17,501 nt of DNA from Burkholderiales bacterium (GTDB lineage: Bacteria; Pseudomonadota; Gammaproteobacteria; Burkholderiales; Burkholderiaceae_D), in contig SYFN01000251.1 of assembly GCA_005800405.1 (NCBI GenBank), positions 1 through 17,501 of the forward strand, read 5' to 3'. Every line of letters starts with the position of its first letter. Position 1 is the first letter of the stretch. Under the pieces are notes generated by a model. That model was not told the DNA's origin, ran no database searches, and saw only the letters and a program-made list of their open reading frames with translations. Of the stretch, positions 6,865 through 13,727 are shown piece by piece. The position numbers and the translations under genes are program-made.

Positions 6865-7349
6865 CCCGGTATACCAAAAAAATCGGTGCGCAAATCATCG
6901 TTCTTGGTAAGCAGATCGAGCTCGTCAGACGCGAACACAAACTAACGACTGCAACACTCGCGATGCTCGCGGGTCTCACTGATGCACAGATAAAAGGTAT
7001 CGAAGAGGACGACATTACCGCATTCATTGATGATGCACATCGCATCGATTGTGCGCGCCGCATCGCAATAGCGATGGGACTATCTGAAGATCATTTTCTG
7101 GAACAACTTGCAAGTAACAGCGGGCAACGCGTACTTCCGCAAAAAAAATCTGCCTCGGTTACAGAGCAACTGTCGCGCGATGCGTGGGAAAACTTGCCGG
7201 TTGCAGACCTAAAAGTACTTGCCAAACTCCGCTCGATCGATCAACCGGTTACGCCGGAGCGGCGCCGAAACGGCTCACCTCTGCTCATCGCGCTGCTTGC
7301 ATCGCTGCTGATTGCGACTCTGATACTTGGTCTCGCATTTCTGCATTGA
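6861..7349 (+). CDS. Tail-anchored RodZ-like helix-turn-helix protein
   Basis: 162 residues. Residues about 12-82 match the RodZ/XRE helix-turn-helix layout (I-E-L-V-R-R-E-H-K-L-T-T-A-T-L-A, then I-K-G-I-E-E-D-D-I, and A-M-G-L-S-E-D-H-F). A polar linker with charged patches follows. The last 23 residues (139-161, L-L-I-A-L-L-A-S-L-L-I-A-T-L) form one membrane helix ending two residues from the C terminus. RodZ has the same HTH-then-helix order but carries a periplasmic domain, which is missing here. It may act as a membrane-bound scaffold or as a membrane-tethered DNA-binding regulator. It is the last gene of the overlapping three-gene unit and a candidate binder of the nearby inverted repeats. 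Confidence 0.75.
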   Translation: MTRYTKKIGAQIIVLGKQIELVRREHKLTTATLAMLAGLTDAQIKGIEEDDITAFIDDAHRIDCARRIAIAMGLSEDHFLEQLASNSGQRVLPQKKSASVTEQLSRDAWENLPVADLKVLAKLRSIDQPVTPERRRNGSPLLIALLASLLIATLILGLAFLH

Positions 7350-7445
7350 ACGATCAGCAAATCAGTGTCACCGCATCCGATGATCTGAAAATCCAAGCTG
7401 CAACGCATAAAGTGATCTGATCAACCTCAATGAAACTCAGTCCGC

Positions 7446-7451
7446 TACAAT
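7446..7451 (+). promoter_or_regulatory. Candidate -10 box TACAAT, possible leaderless promoter
   Basis: TACAAT ends 7 bases before ATG 7459, the same geometry as TATACT before ATG 4574. The bases between (TTGGGCC) contain no good Shine-Dalgarno. A matching -35 is not evident. The 109-bp gap after the HTH gene contains no strong terminator, so readthrough from the upstream unit is also possible. Confidence 0.35.
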
Positions 7452-7458
7452 TTGGGCC

Positions 7459-8115
7459 ATGACAACACCGCCTTCATTACTGATCGTCGACGATCACCCC
7501 ATCATACGCACTGCGCTGGCCGAAGCCGTGCGCTCGCGCTTCCCGAAAATCAGGCTCGAGACTGCCGGTGACGCAGAAACCGCCATCGCACTGATCAAGT
7601 CCGAACTCAAGAAAAAGAAATCAGTAACCTGGTGGGTGTTGATCGACCTGGGTCTGCCGGGTATCGGCGGACTGGAGGCCATCACCCAATTGCTCGCGCT
7701 CTCGCCATCGGTGCGAACGATCACCATCTCGGGTAATGACGATGAGCTGCAGGTTGGCGCGTGCTTCGGTGCTGGCTCGTTGGCTTTCATCAGCAAGGCG
7801 GCACCAATCGAAGACACGGTGACCATCATTGCACAGGCAGTCGAAGATACGCTAATCAAGGGCACGTGGCTGTCCGCGCGCGGACTGGCGGACAGCTCGG
7901 CACTCAACCGAATTGCCTTAACCGACCGTCAAATGCAGGTACTCTCGATGATCTGTCAGGGCATGAGCAATCGCGACATCGCCGAAAGCCTGGGCATTTC
8001 GGAAATCACGGCGAAATCCCATGTTGGTGGTATTTTTCGAGAGCTGCATGTCGTCAGCCGCACACAGGCCGTGCTGGTGGCCCAAAAGCTCGGCCTGTTT
8101 GTGAACAATCACTGA
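7459..8115 (+). CDS. NarL/FixJ-family (LuxR-type) response regulator
   Basis: 218 residues with two domains. The receiver (about 6-125) has the acidic pair D11-D12, the phospho-acceptor D63 in W-V-L-I-D-L-G-L-P-G, Ser in T-I-S-G, and Lys in F-I-S-K-A. Residues about 150-212 form a LuxR-type helix-turn-helix (L-T-D-R-Q-M-Q-V-L, S-N-R-D-I-A-E-S-L-G-I-S, T-A-K-S-H-V). All receiver switch residues are present, so it should be phosphorylated and bind DNA. A K-K-K-K run (51-54) before the phospho-Asp strand is slightly unusual. The convergent hybrid kinase at 9581-8232 is its likely partner. Targets may include the adjacent T6SS and envelope operons, but this is inferred from position only. Confidence 0.93.
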   Translation: MTTPPSLLIVDDHPIIRTALAEAVRSRFPKIRLETAGDAETAIALIKSELKKKKSVTWWVLIDLGLPGIGGLEAITQLLALSPSVRTITISGNDDELQVGACFGAGSLAFISKAAPIEDTVTIIAQAVEDTLIKGTWLSARGLADSSALNRIALTDRQMQVLSMICQGMSNRDIAESLGISEITAKSHVGGIFRELHVVSRTQAVLVAQKLGLFVNNH

Positions 8116-8131
8116 AAATCTGCGAACACAC

Positions 8132-8188
8132 TGACCAAGTCGCCGTTGATGAGCGACGGTCCAATGCTTTGATGCAGGAACTTGGTCA
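8132..8188. terminator. Nested inverted repeats between convergent genes
   Basis: TGACCAAG (8132-8139) pairs exactly with CTTGGTCA (8181-8188); within it GTCGC (8139-8143) pairs with GCGAC (8153-8157). It lies between the response-regulator stop and the kinase stop, where a two-way terminator is expected. No clear U-run follows on either strand, so it may instead be a 3'-end RNA structure that limits read-through into the opposing gene. Confidence 0.4.
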
Positions 8189-8231
8189 AGCAATAAACTG
8201 ACATCATTTTCATCGATGAGAATCTACCGAA

Positions 8232-9581
8232 TTATTGATCCATTCTTCCCTGTCGCGCATTCCAACCGGACAGCGATACATGAATGGCTTGCCGTAGTTT
8301 TTCTGCGCTGAACGGCCGCTGCAATAGCGTCGTCGGCGATCCGGCATGGTTATCGACATTGGCCACCCTATCTTCATCACTGCAAAGGACTACCGGTACA
8401 GTGACATTGAATTCATCGTTGATGAGCGTGATCACCTGAGCGACTGATTCCGTTTGCAATTGCGCATCAATCATCAGCAGACTAGGCACCCGGCCGCGCG
8501 CAGCAAGCTGTCGGATCGCATCGACACTTCCACCGGCCGTGATGATTTCAATACCCAGACCGGGCGCCAGCAAGCGCAAAGCGTTGGCGACATCCGGGTC
8601 AGCATCAATGCATACCATCAGCGTATTGACCGGCGCCTCAGCGACGATCTGAGGCAATACGCGCTCGACCAGATGGGCATCACGAATCGCAGCGCGTTCT
8701 GCATCCGACAAGGACGCTACCGACAATGGCAATTCAATCGCAATTACCGATCCCAAGCCGACATGACTGTTTAGCAGAATGCGTCCGCCGATACGTGCAG
8801 CCAGTCGCCGCGCGATGGCCAAACCCAAACCTACGCCCTGCGCGGCCATCGCAGCAGCATCACCGCGAGTAAATTCATCAAAAATCTTTTTGCGCAGGGG
8901 CGCGGCGATGCCCGAGCCCGTGTCGGCAATGGAAATCCGGCACAATACGCCATGCTGCGTGATACGCAATCGCAGGCCACCGCGCTTCGTGTATCGCATC
9001 GCATTACTGATGAAATTACGCAGGATACGTTCCAGCAAACGCGGATCGGTCTTCAGTGACACCTGCGACGCATCAGTACCTCTGAGCTCCAGTACCAAAC
9101 CTAAATCATCGGCCATGCGCTGATGCTGCGCCAGCACGCGCTCGCAAAATGACCATGCATGCACACGCTCCATTCTGACGTCCAGTGCACCGCTGTCCAG
9201 ACGACTGATGTCGAGCACGCTGTCGAATACATCATTCATGTAGCCAATGCTCTGCTGCAGACGCAACAGACTCTCTGTCGACCGTGAACGTTCGTCCGAC
9301 GCCATCGCCGCGGTCGACAGGCTGCGCTCGATACTACCCAGATAAAGATTGACTGCCTGCATCGGCTGCTTCAGATCATGACTGAAGGCAGCGAGAAACC
9401 GGGAACGATCTGCTTCGAGATCACGTAATTCTGCACGACGTCTTGCGAGCTCCTGCAGCCGATCATCTATCCGCCCACGCATGCCTTCATCGCGCTTCCG
9501 CCTGCGCCGCCATCCTGCGATCAGGCCTAGCAGGCCAACCGCCATCAACACCGCAGCCAGCCACCATACTGCCGTCAGCAT
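8232..9581 (-). CDS. Membrane hybrid sensor histidine kinase with C-terminal receiver
   Basis: 449 residues. One N-terminal membrane helix (about 3-23) ends in a run of Arg/Lys. A coiled-coil stretch (about 35-60) leads into the HisKA dimerisation domain with F-S-H68-D-L-K-Q-P. The ATPase domain has N193 in R-N-F-I-S-N-A, D-T-G-S-G (220-224) and G-V-G-L-G-L-A (249-255), so the kinase core looks complete. There is no periplasmic sensor domain, so the input may be the helix or a partner protein. The C-terminal receiver (about 320-437) keeps D372 in L-L-M-I-D-A-Q and the acidic D326/D328, but the conserved switch Lys is Arg422 (L-Q-R-P-F), which may alter its output. It ends 116 bp from the convergent response-regulator gene, its probable partner. 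ATG 9581 is the natural start, just before the membrane helix. Confidence 0.92.
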   Translation of the reverse strand: MLTAVWWLAAVLMAVGLLGLIAGWRRRRKRDEGMRGRIDDRLQELARRRAELRDLEADRSRFLAAFSHDLKQPMQAVNLYLGSIERSLSTAAMASDERSRSTESLLRLQQSIGYMNDVFDSVLDISRLDSGALDVRMERVHAWSFCERVLAQHQRMADDLGLVLELRGTDASQVSLKTDPRLLERILRNFISNAMRYTKRGGLRLRITQHGVLCRISIADTGSGIAAPLRKKIFDEFTRGDAAAMAAQGVGLGLAIARRLAARIGGRILLNSHVGLGSVIAIELPLSVASLSDAERAAIRDAHLVERVLPQIVAEAPVNTLMVCIDADPDVANALRLLAPGLGIEIITAGGSVDAIRQLAARGRVPSLLMIDAQLQTESVAQVITLINDEFNVTVPVVLCSDEDRVANVDNHAGSPTTLLQRPFSAEKLRQAIHVSLSGWNARQGRMDQ

Positions 9582-9704
9582 GGAAAAGCCCCGCGATAAT
9601 GGGGTTGCGAGAGCCCAACTGCGTGCTCCATGCCCCCAGCACTGGCCACAAACCGGATCCGAAAAAATTTTTGCATCGAAATATTTATTGGGAGATATGC
9701 GATG

Positions 9705-9720
9705 TATTATACTTTAGTGT
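9705..9720 (+). promoter_or_regulatory. Candidate -10 box and operator-like repeat, copy 2
   Basis: ATACTTTAGTGT (9709-9720) matches the ATACT-TT-AGTAT repeat in 11 of 12 positions and lies 35 bp before the gene at 9756. TATTAT (9705-9710) or TATACT (9708-9713) could be its -10. The surrounding 9661-9720 is strikingly AT-rich compared with the genes. GATGT stands just upstream here and also upstream of the tssB copy. This region is shared with the divergent kinase gene. Confidence 0.5.
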
Positions 9721-9755
9721 GATAGTTCAGCGTAGTCAAAGGAGCAACCAATCCC

Positions 9756-10385
9756 ATGCAGAAGCCACCGCACCAGCCACACGGCGCGTCCAGCGATGGA
9801 TGGGGAGGCGAGCCACCGGAAGACCGGCGCTCCGACGCGGGCGGCAATCCGTTTGGCCGCGCATTCCACGGTCCGGCGGCATCTGCCCCGCACGGCGGCG
9901 CACCGAGCAGCTCGCGCCTCGATTCAAGTGCCGGCATGGGTGAAGACCTGTCGTTCGGCCGACTACCGCCCGGACTCGGCGATCTTGCACGGCGGGTTGC
10001 TGCAACCAACCTGCTGGTAGATAGAGCCATTTCTTCCATGGGTAGCGATCATGGTCAGTCACACCCCGCAGAAACACTGGCCGAACTGGGCGAAAGCCTG
10101 AACCAGCTGTTCTCGCAACTGGATGAGGGCGCAGCCGATGGCGGCGCCAGTCCGTGGCACAGCATTACCGATGCCCTGCGGGATCTGGCAGAAAAAGTCG
10201 AGCGGCGCGAACAGCTGCGAGCGGAATTGCAAATGACCCAGCATGCCATCGACAAGGCCAAAACCCGGGTCATCGACCAGATCCAGGATGCCGCCCGAAT
10301 CGAGCAGGAGCGCCTGTCGGTGACGCGGCTCCGAAGCCAGTTGGCCGCCGTGATGGCAGACAAGCTGCTGAATAAGCTGCGATAG
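9756..10385 (+). CDS. T6SS-linked protein with disordered N terminus and C-terminal coiled coil
   Basis: 209 residues; I do not recognise a family. The first 70 residues are Gly/Pro/Ser/Ala-rich and probably unstructured. Residues about 75-120 contain helical segments (L-A-R-R-V-A-A-T-N-L-L-V-D-R-A, L-A-E-L-G-E-S-L-N-Q-L-F-S-Q-L). Residues about 140-205 form a long charged coiled coil (L-A-E-K-V-E-R-R-E-Q-L-R, A-I-D-K-A-K-T-R-V-I-D-Q-I-Q-D-A). It lacks a signal peptide and membrane helix, so it is cytoplasmic. AAAGGAG lies 10 bp before ATG 9756, a strong ribosome-binding site. It sits immediately upstream of tssB and shares its operator-like repeat, so it may be a sheath or baseplate accessory, or a control protein. 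It does not resemble TssA. Confidence 0.8.
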   Translation: MQKPPHQPHGASSDGWGGEPPEDRRSDAGGNPFGRAFHGPAASAPHGGAPSSSRLDSSAGMGEDLSFGRLPPGLGDLARRVAATNLLVDRAISSMGSDHGQSHPAETLAELGESLNQLFSQLDEGAADGGASPWHSITDALRDLAEKVERREQLRAELQMTQHAIDKAKTRVIDQIQDAARIEQERLSVTRLRSQLAAVMADKLLNKLR

Positions 10386-10421
10386 ATAAATTACCCAAAA
10401 TAAATATTTTTGCTTGATGTC

Positions 10422-10433
10422 ATACTAAAGTAT
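10422..10433. promoter_or_regulatory. Operator-like inverted repeat ATACTAAAGTAT, copy 3, upstream of tssB
   Basis: A perfect 5-2-5 inverted repeat, the exact reverse complement of the copy at 4552-4563. It lies in an AT-rich gap between the coiled-coil gene and tssB, 81 bp before the tssB ATG. TTGCTT (10410-10415) and TATTGT (10431-10436) could be a -35/-10 pair but with only 15-bp spacing, so the promoter call is weak. No sigma-54 site was seen. Confidence 0.6.
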
Positions 10434-10514
10434 TGTTAGTATTGCGCGAAAACACCAATATTGCGGTCCAGAAACAGGCCGTAAAAACCGAAGATTTCCT
10501 GGAGGTAGAGAGCC

Positions 10515-11078
10515 ATGGCTGACAGCTTGCAGAAATGGGTGGGGCGTAACCGACCACCCCGAGTTCAAATCACCTACGACGTCGAAATCGGCGATGCCGT
10601 TGAAAAACGTGAATTGCCGCTGGTCGTGGGCGTCATGGCCGACCTGATGGGTAAGCCGGCTTCGGCACCGCCCAAGATGAAGGACCGGCGTTTCGTCGAA
10701 ATAGACCGTGATAATTTCGATGAAATCATGACCAAGATCGGTCCCCGTCTCGACATGAGCGTACCCGACACCATGAAAGGCGAGGGCAATCTGAAGATTG
10801 AGCTAAACTTCAAGCAGTTTTCCGATTTCCACCCCGAGGCCGTGGTGCAGCAAGTACCCCGACTGCAAAAATTGCTGGAAGCCCGACTGGAACTGCGCGA
10901 CCTGCTCGCCAAGCTTGATGGCAATGATGACCTCGGTGGTCTGCTGGCCAGCGTTGTCGGCAACACCGATGGCCTCAAGCAGCTGCGGGGCAGCGATGCA
11001 GCAGCGCCTGCGAGCAAGAAAGCGGATCCTGAACCAGAAGCCGAAAAGAAAGCCGACGACCCACCGGCCGCCGAATAA
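10515..11078 (+). CDS. tssB: T6SS contractile sheath small subunit TssB
   Basis: 187 residues. The start M-A-D-S-L-Q-K-W-V-G-R-N-R-P-P-R-V-Q-I-T-Y-D and the block E-L-P-L-V-V-G-V-M-A-D-L are typical of TssB/VipA/ImpB, as are F-V-E-I-D-R-D-N-F and L-N-F-K-Q-F-S-D-F-H-P. TssB pairs with TssC to build the cytoplasmic sheath whose contraction drives the Hcp tube. The last ~40 residues are Ala/Lys/Asp/Pro-rich and probably unstructured, longer than in many homologues. GGAGG lies about 9 bp before ATG 10515. It begins the core T6SS operon under its own AT-rich promoter region. Confidence 0.97.
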   Translation: MADSLQKWVGRNRPPRVQITYDVEIGDAVEKRELPLVVGVMADLMGKPASAPPKMKDRRFVEIDRDNFDEIMTKIGPRLDMSVPDTMKGEGNLKIELNFKQFSDFHPEAVVQQVPRLQKLLEARLELRDLLAKLDGNDDLGGLLASVVGNTDGLKQLRGSDAAAPASKKADPEPEAEKKADDPPAAE

Positions 11079-11120
11079 AACCAACACAGATGCACCCTGA
11101 CACTTCAACAGGTGAATGAC

Positions 11121-12605
11121 ATGGCAGATACGAAATCCTCCGCATCCGGTTCAGGCGCCTCAGGCACTGACAGCTTGCTCGATCAGATTGTTCAGAACGG
11201 CAAGATGGTCAATGAACCCTCGCAAGAGCCCTATGCGAAAAAACTGATCGGGCAATTTGCAGCCCAAATCCTCGACAAGGACATGAAATTCAGTCCGGAC
11301 AAAGGTGTTGTGGCAATGATCAATGAGCGTATCGCAGAGATCGATGATTTGCTGACGAAGCAGCTCAATACAATCATGCACCATCCCGAATTTCAGGCGC
11401 TCGAGGCGTCCTGGCGCGGATTGCATGAATTCGTTTTCGGCACAGAGACCAGCTCGCGTCTGAAGATTCGCCTCATGAGTGTGAGCAAAAAAGAATTGTT
11501 GAACGACCTGGAGACTGCCGTCGACTACGATGTCAGCGTCTTGTTCAAGAAGGTCTACGAAGAAGAATATGGCACCTTCGGTGGCAATCCCTACTCGGTG
11601 CTGATTGGCGATTATTATTTTGGTCGCCATCCACAGGAAGTCGCACTGCTGGAGCGCATTTCCAAGGTCGCCGCTGCCGCGCACGCACCCTTTATCGCCG
11701 CATCGTCACCGGCCCTGTTCGACATGAAGAGCTTCACCGAACTCGGTGTACCGCGCGACATGTCCAAGATTTTTGAAAGTGCCGAACTGGTGACCTGGAA
11801 GGCCTTTCGTGAATCCGAAGATTCTCGCTACGTTGCATTGACGCTGCCGCGCTACCTGTCACGTTTGCCCTTTGGCGCCAAGACCGTCCCTGTTGATCAG
11901 TTCAGCTTTGAAGAAGATGTCGACGGCAAGGATCACGATAAATATCTATGGGCTAATGCCTCTTATCAGCTGGGACTACGGATTACGGATGCCTTTGCCA
12001 AGTATGGCTGGACAACAGCGATTCGCGGCGTGGAAGGTGGCGGCAAGGTCGAAGGCATGACAGCGCACACCTTCAAGACCGATGAAGGCGATATCGCGCT
12101 CAAGTGCCCAACTGAAGTCACGATCACTGATCGTCGCGAAAAAGAATTGAATGACCTCGGCTTCATTGCTGTAGTCAATTCCAAAGGCTCCAACTTTGCC
12201 GCGTTCTTCGGCGGACAAACCGTCAATAAACCTAAACTGTACAACAAGGACAATGCCAACGCCAATGCGCAGTTGTCCGCGCGACTGCCTTACATGCTCG
12301 CCGCCTCTCGCTTTGCGCATTACATTAAAGTGATCGTGCGCGACAAAATCGGCAGCTTCCAGACCAAAGCATCGGTTGAAGCTTTCCTCAATACCTGGAT
12401 CGCCGACTATATCTGTCTGGATGAATCAGCGCCGCAGGCAACCAAGGCAAGGCTGCCACTGGCCAGTGCCCGTGTCGATGTGAAGGAAGTCCCCGGCAAG
12501 CCCGGTGCCTATACGGCTATCGTGTTTGTACGGCCACACTTCCAGATGGAAGAACTGACCGCATCGATTCGCATGGTCGCTGAACTGCCGGCACCGGCCG
12601 CCTGA
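11121..12605 (+). CDS. tssC: T6SS contractile sheath large subunit TssC
   Basis: 494 residues from ATG 11121. I prefer this start to the GTG at 11112 because AACAGGTGA, a ribosome-binding site, overlaps that GTG and stands at the right distance from the ATG. Family marks include L-E-A-S-W-R-G-L-H, I-G-D-Y-Y-F-G, L-P-R-Y-L-S-R-L-P-F-G, W-T-T-A-I-R-G-V-E-G-G-G and D-L-G-F-I-A-V-V. TssC forms the outer sheath layer with TssB, and ClpV later strips it for reuse. It lies 42 bp after tssB and is full-length and undamaged. Confidence 0.97.
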   Translation: MADTKSSASGSGASGTDSLLDQIVQNGKMVNEPSQEPYAKKLIGQFAAQILDKDMKFSPDKGVVAMINERIAEIDDLLTKQLNTIMHHPEFQALEASWRGLHEFVFGTETSSRLKIRLMSVSKKELLNDLETAVDYDVSVLFKKVYEEEYGTFGGNPYSVLIGDYYFGRHPQEVALLERISKVAAAAHAPFIAASSPALFDMKSFTELGVPRDMSKIFESAELVTWKAFRESEDSRYVALTLPRYLSRLPFGAKTVPVDQFSFEEDVDGKDHDKYLWANASYQLGLRITDAFAKYGWTTAIRGVEGGGKVEGMTAHTFKTDEGDIALKCPTEVTITDRREKELNDLGFIAVVNSKGSNFAAFFGGQTVNKPKLYNKDNANANAQLSARLPYMLAASRFAHYIKVIVRDKIGSFQTKASVEAFLNTWIADYICLDESAPQATKARLPLASARVDVKEVPGKPGAYTAIVFVRPHFQMEELTASIRMVAELPAPAA

Positions 12606-12660
12606 TCGGTAGCCAAGCCGACCACGACTCTCTTACAGACCCGTCACCACGGAGTGATCT

Positions 12661-13215
12661 ATGAATTCGCCAGGAATCGCCAGAACCAACAACCTTAACG
12701 CCGGCCTGTCATCGTCCCAAAGTATGGGCGATATCTACACGCTGAAGATTGAAGACGTCAAAGGCAATATGCTGCTCACTGGTCCAGCCGAGTCGAGCAT
12801 GATGATCACCAACTGGAGTCTTGCGGTTGACTTGCCGGTGGATATGAATGTCGCCAACTCGAACCGCACCACAGGTCGTGCGCGCTTTCAGGAAATGGCA
12901 TTTACAAAAATGATAGACCTGGCCACGCCGGTGCTCTATGCAGCGTGCTCTGCAGGTACCGATCTGAAAACTGCCACCCTTGAGGTCTACCGCACTGCCA
13001 ACGGCGCCAATCTGCTCGTGATGAAAATTGTACTGACCCAGCCCATCATTTCGCAAATCTCGACTGGCGGCTACGGCGATGGTCAAATCCCGATGGATAA
13101 CTTCACGATCAATTTCACCAAGATCACCATGGAGTATGTCCAGCAAGGACTCGATGGCAACAGCCCGGGCAAGACCTCCTTTGGCTGGGATCTGTCAACC
13201 AACGTGGCGGCCTGA
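12661..13215 (+). CDS. hcp: T6SS inner-tube protein Hcp
   Basis: 184 residues. I-Y-T-L-K-I-E-D-V-K-G, E-M-A-F-T-K-M-I-D-L-A-T-P-V-L, A-T-L-E-V-Y-R and F-T-I-N-F-T-K-I-T-M-E-Y fit the Hcp beta-barrel. Hcp stacks as hexameric rings into the tube that is ejected by sheath contraction and can carry small effectors. A start extension of about 20 residues precedes the first conserved strand, slightly longer than usual. A ribosome-binding site (GGAG, 12651-12654) precedes ATG 12661. Placement between tssC and tssE is common in one class of T6SS loci. No effector domain is fused. Confidence 0.95.
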   Translation: MNSPGIARTNNLNAGLSSSQSMGDIYTLKIEDVKGNMLLTGPAESSMMITNWSLAVDLPVDMNVANSNRTTGRARFQEMAFTKMIDLATPVLYAACSAGTDLKTATLEVYRTANGANLLVMKIVLTQPIISQISTGGYGDGQIPMDNFTINFTKITMEYVQQGLDGNSPGKTSFGWDLSTNVAA

Positions 13216-13256
13216 TCGCCGCGCGCGATCGCGGACCCGCCGCAAGGTGAATCCCC

Positions 13257-13727
13257 ATGTCGCGCCTGATTCCCGGTGGGGCCATCCCGCTGTTCGACAA
13301 ACTCGATCAGCGCCTCACTGCAGCTGCTAATGAAACCGATCAGGTGCTCTCGGCAGATGGCCTCGAGGCATCTGTCGCACGCGAGCTCGCACGTCTGACC
13401 AATTCACGATCCCGCATCCCGCTATCCGAATTTCAGGATGCCAACCTGACCGTGCTTGATTACGGCATCCCCGATACCCTTGCCCGCTCGGCGCTAAGCG
13501 AGCGCGACAAGAGCGTCATCAGTGAAGCCTTGCAGCGTGCCATCGCAGTGTTCGAGCCCCGTCTCACGCAGATCGAAGTCACGGTCGTACCCGGTGCCTC
13601 GGGCAAGACCGTCGCGCGCTACATGATCTCGGCCAATCTTCAGGTAGCTCAAACGGTCAGACGCATCAACTTTCGTATTGATACTGCGGATAGCAACGGC
13701 ATCCAGTCTGCGGTGGAGGCTGCCTGA
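13257..13727 (+). CDS. tssE: T6SS baseplate protein TssE (gp25-like)
   Basis: 156 residues with the gp25-like core: S-R-I-P-L-S-E-F, L-T-V-L-D-Y-G-I-P-D, and I-S-E-A-L-Q-R-A-I-A-V-F-E-P-R-L. TssE is a small baseplate wedge part that helps start sheath assembly. AAGGTGA lies 6 bp before ATG 13257. The stop TGA shares one base with the tssF ATG (TGATG), showing translational coupling. The Gly-Ile-Pro-Asp motif that typifies the family is present. Confidence 0.95.
   Translation: MSRLIPGGAIPLFDKLDQRLTAAANETDQVLSADGLEASVARELARLTNSRSRIPLSEFQDANLTVLDYGIPDTLARSALSERDKSVISEALQRAIAVFEPRLTQIEVTVVPGASGKTVARYMISANLQVAQTVRRINFRIDTADSNGIQSAVEAA

Noticed and set aside
9443..9943. 166-codon plus-strand frame across the kinase/coiled-coil intergenic region
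   Set aside because: It covers the divergent promoter region, overlaps two stronger genes and has a shadow-like Arg/Pro-rich composition.
11112..11120. GTG start for tssC
   Set aside because: It overlaps the ribosome-binding site that serves ATG 11121.
13205..13240. Palindromic CGCGATCGCG-type sequence between hcp and tssE as terminator
   Set aside because: No loop or U-run, and tssE follows in the same operon with its own ribosome-binding site.
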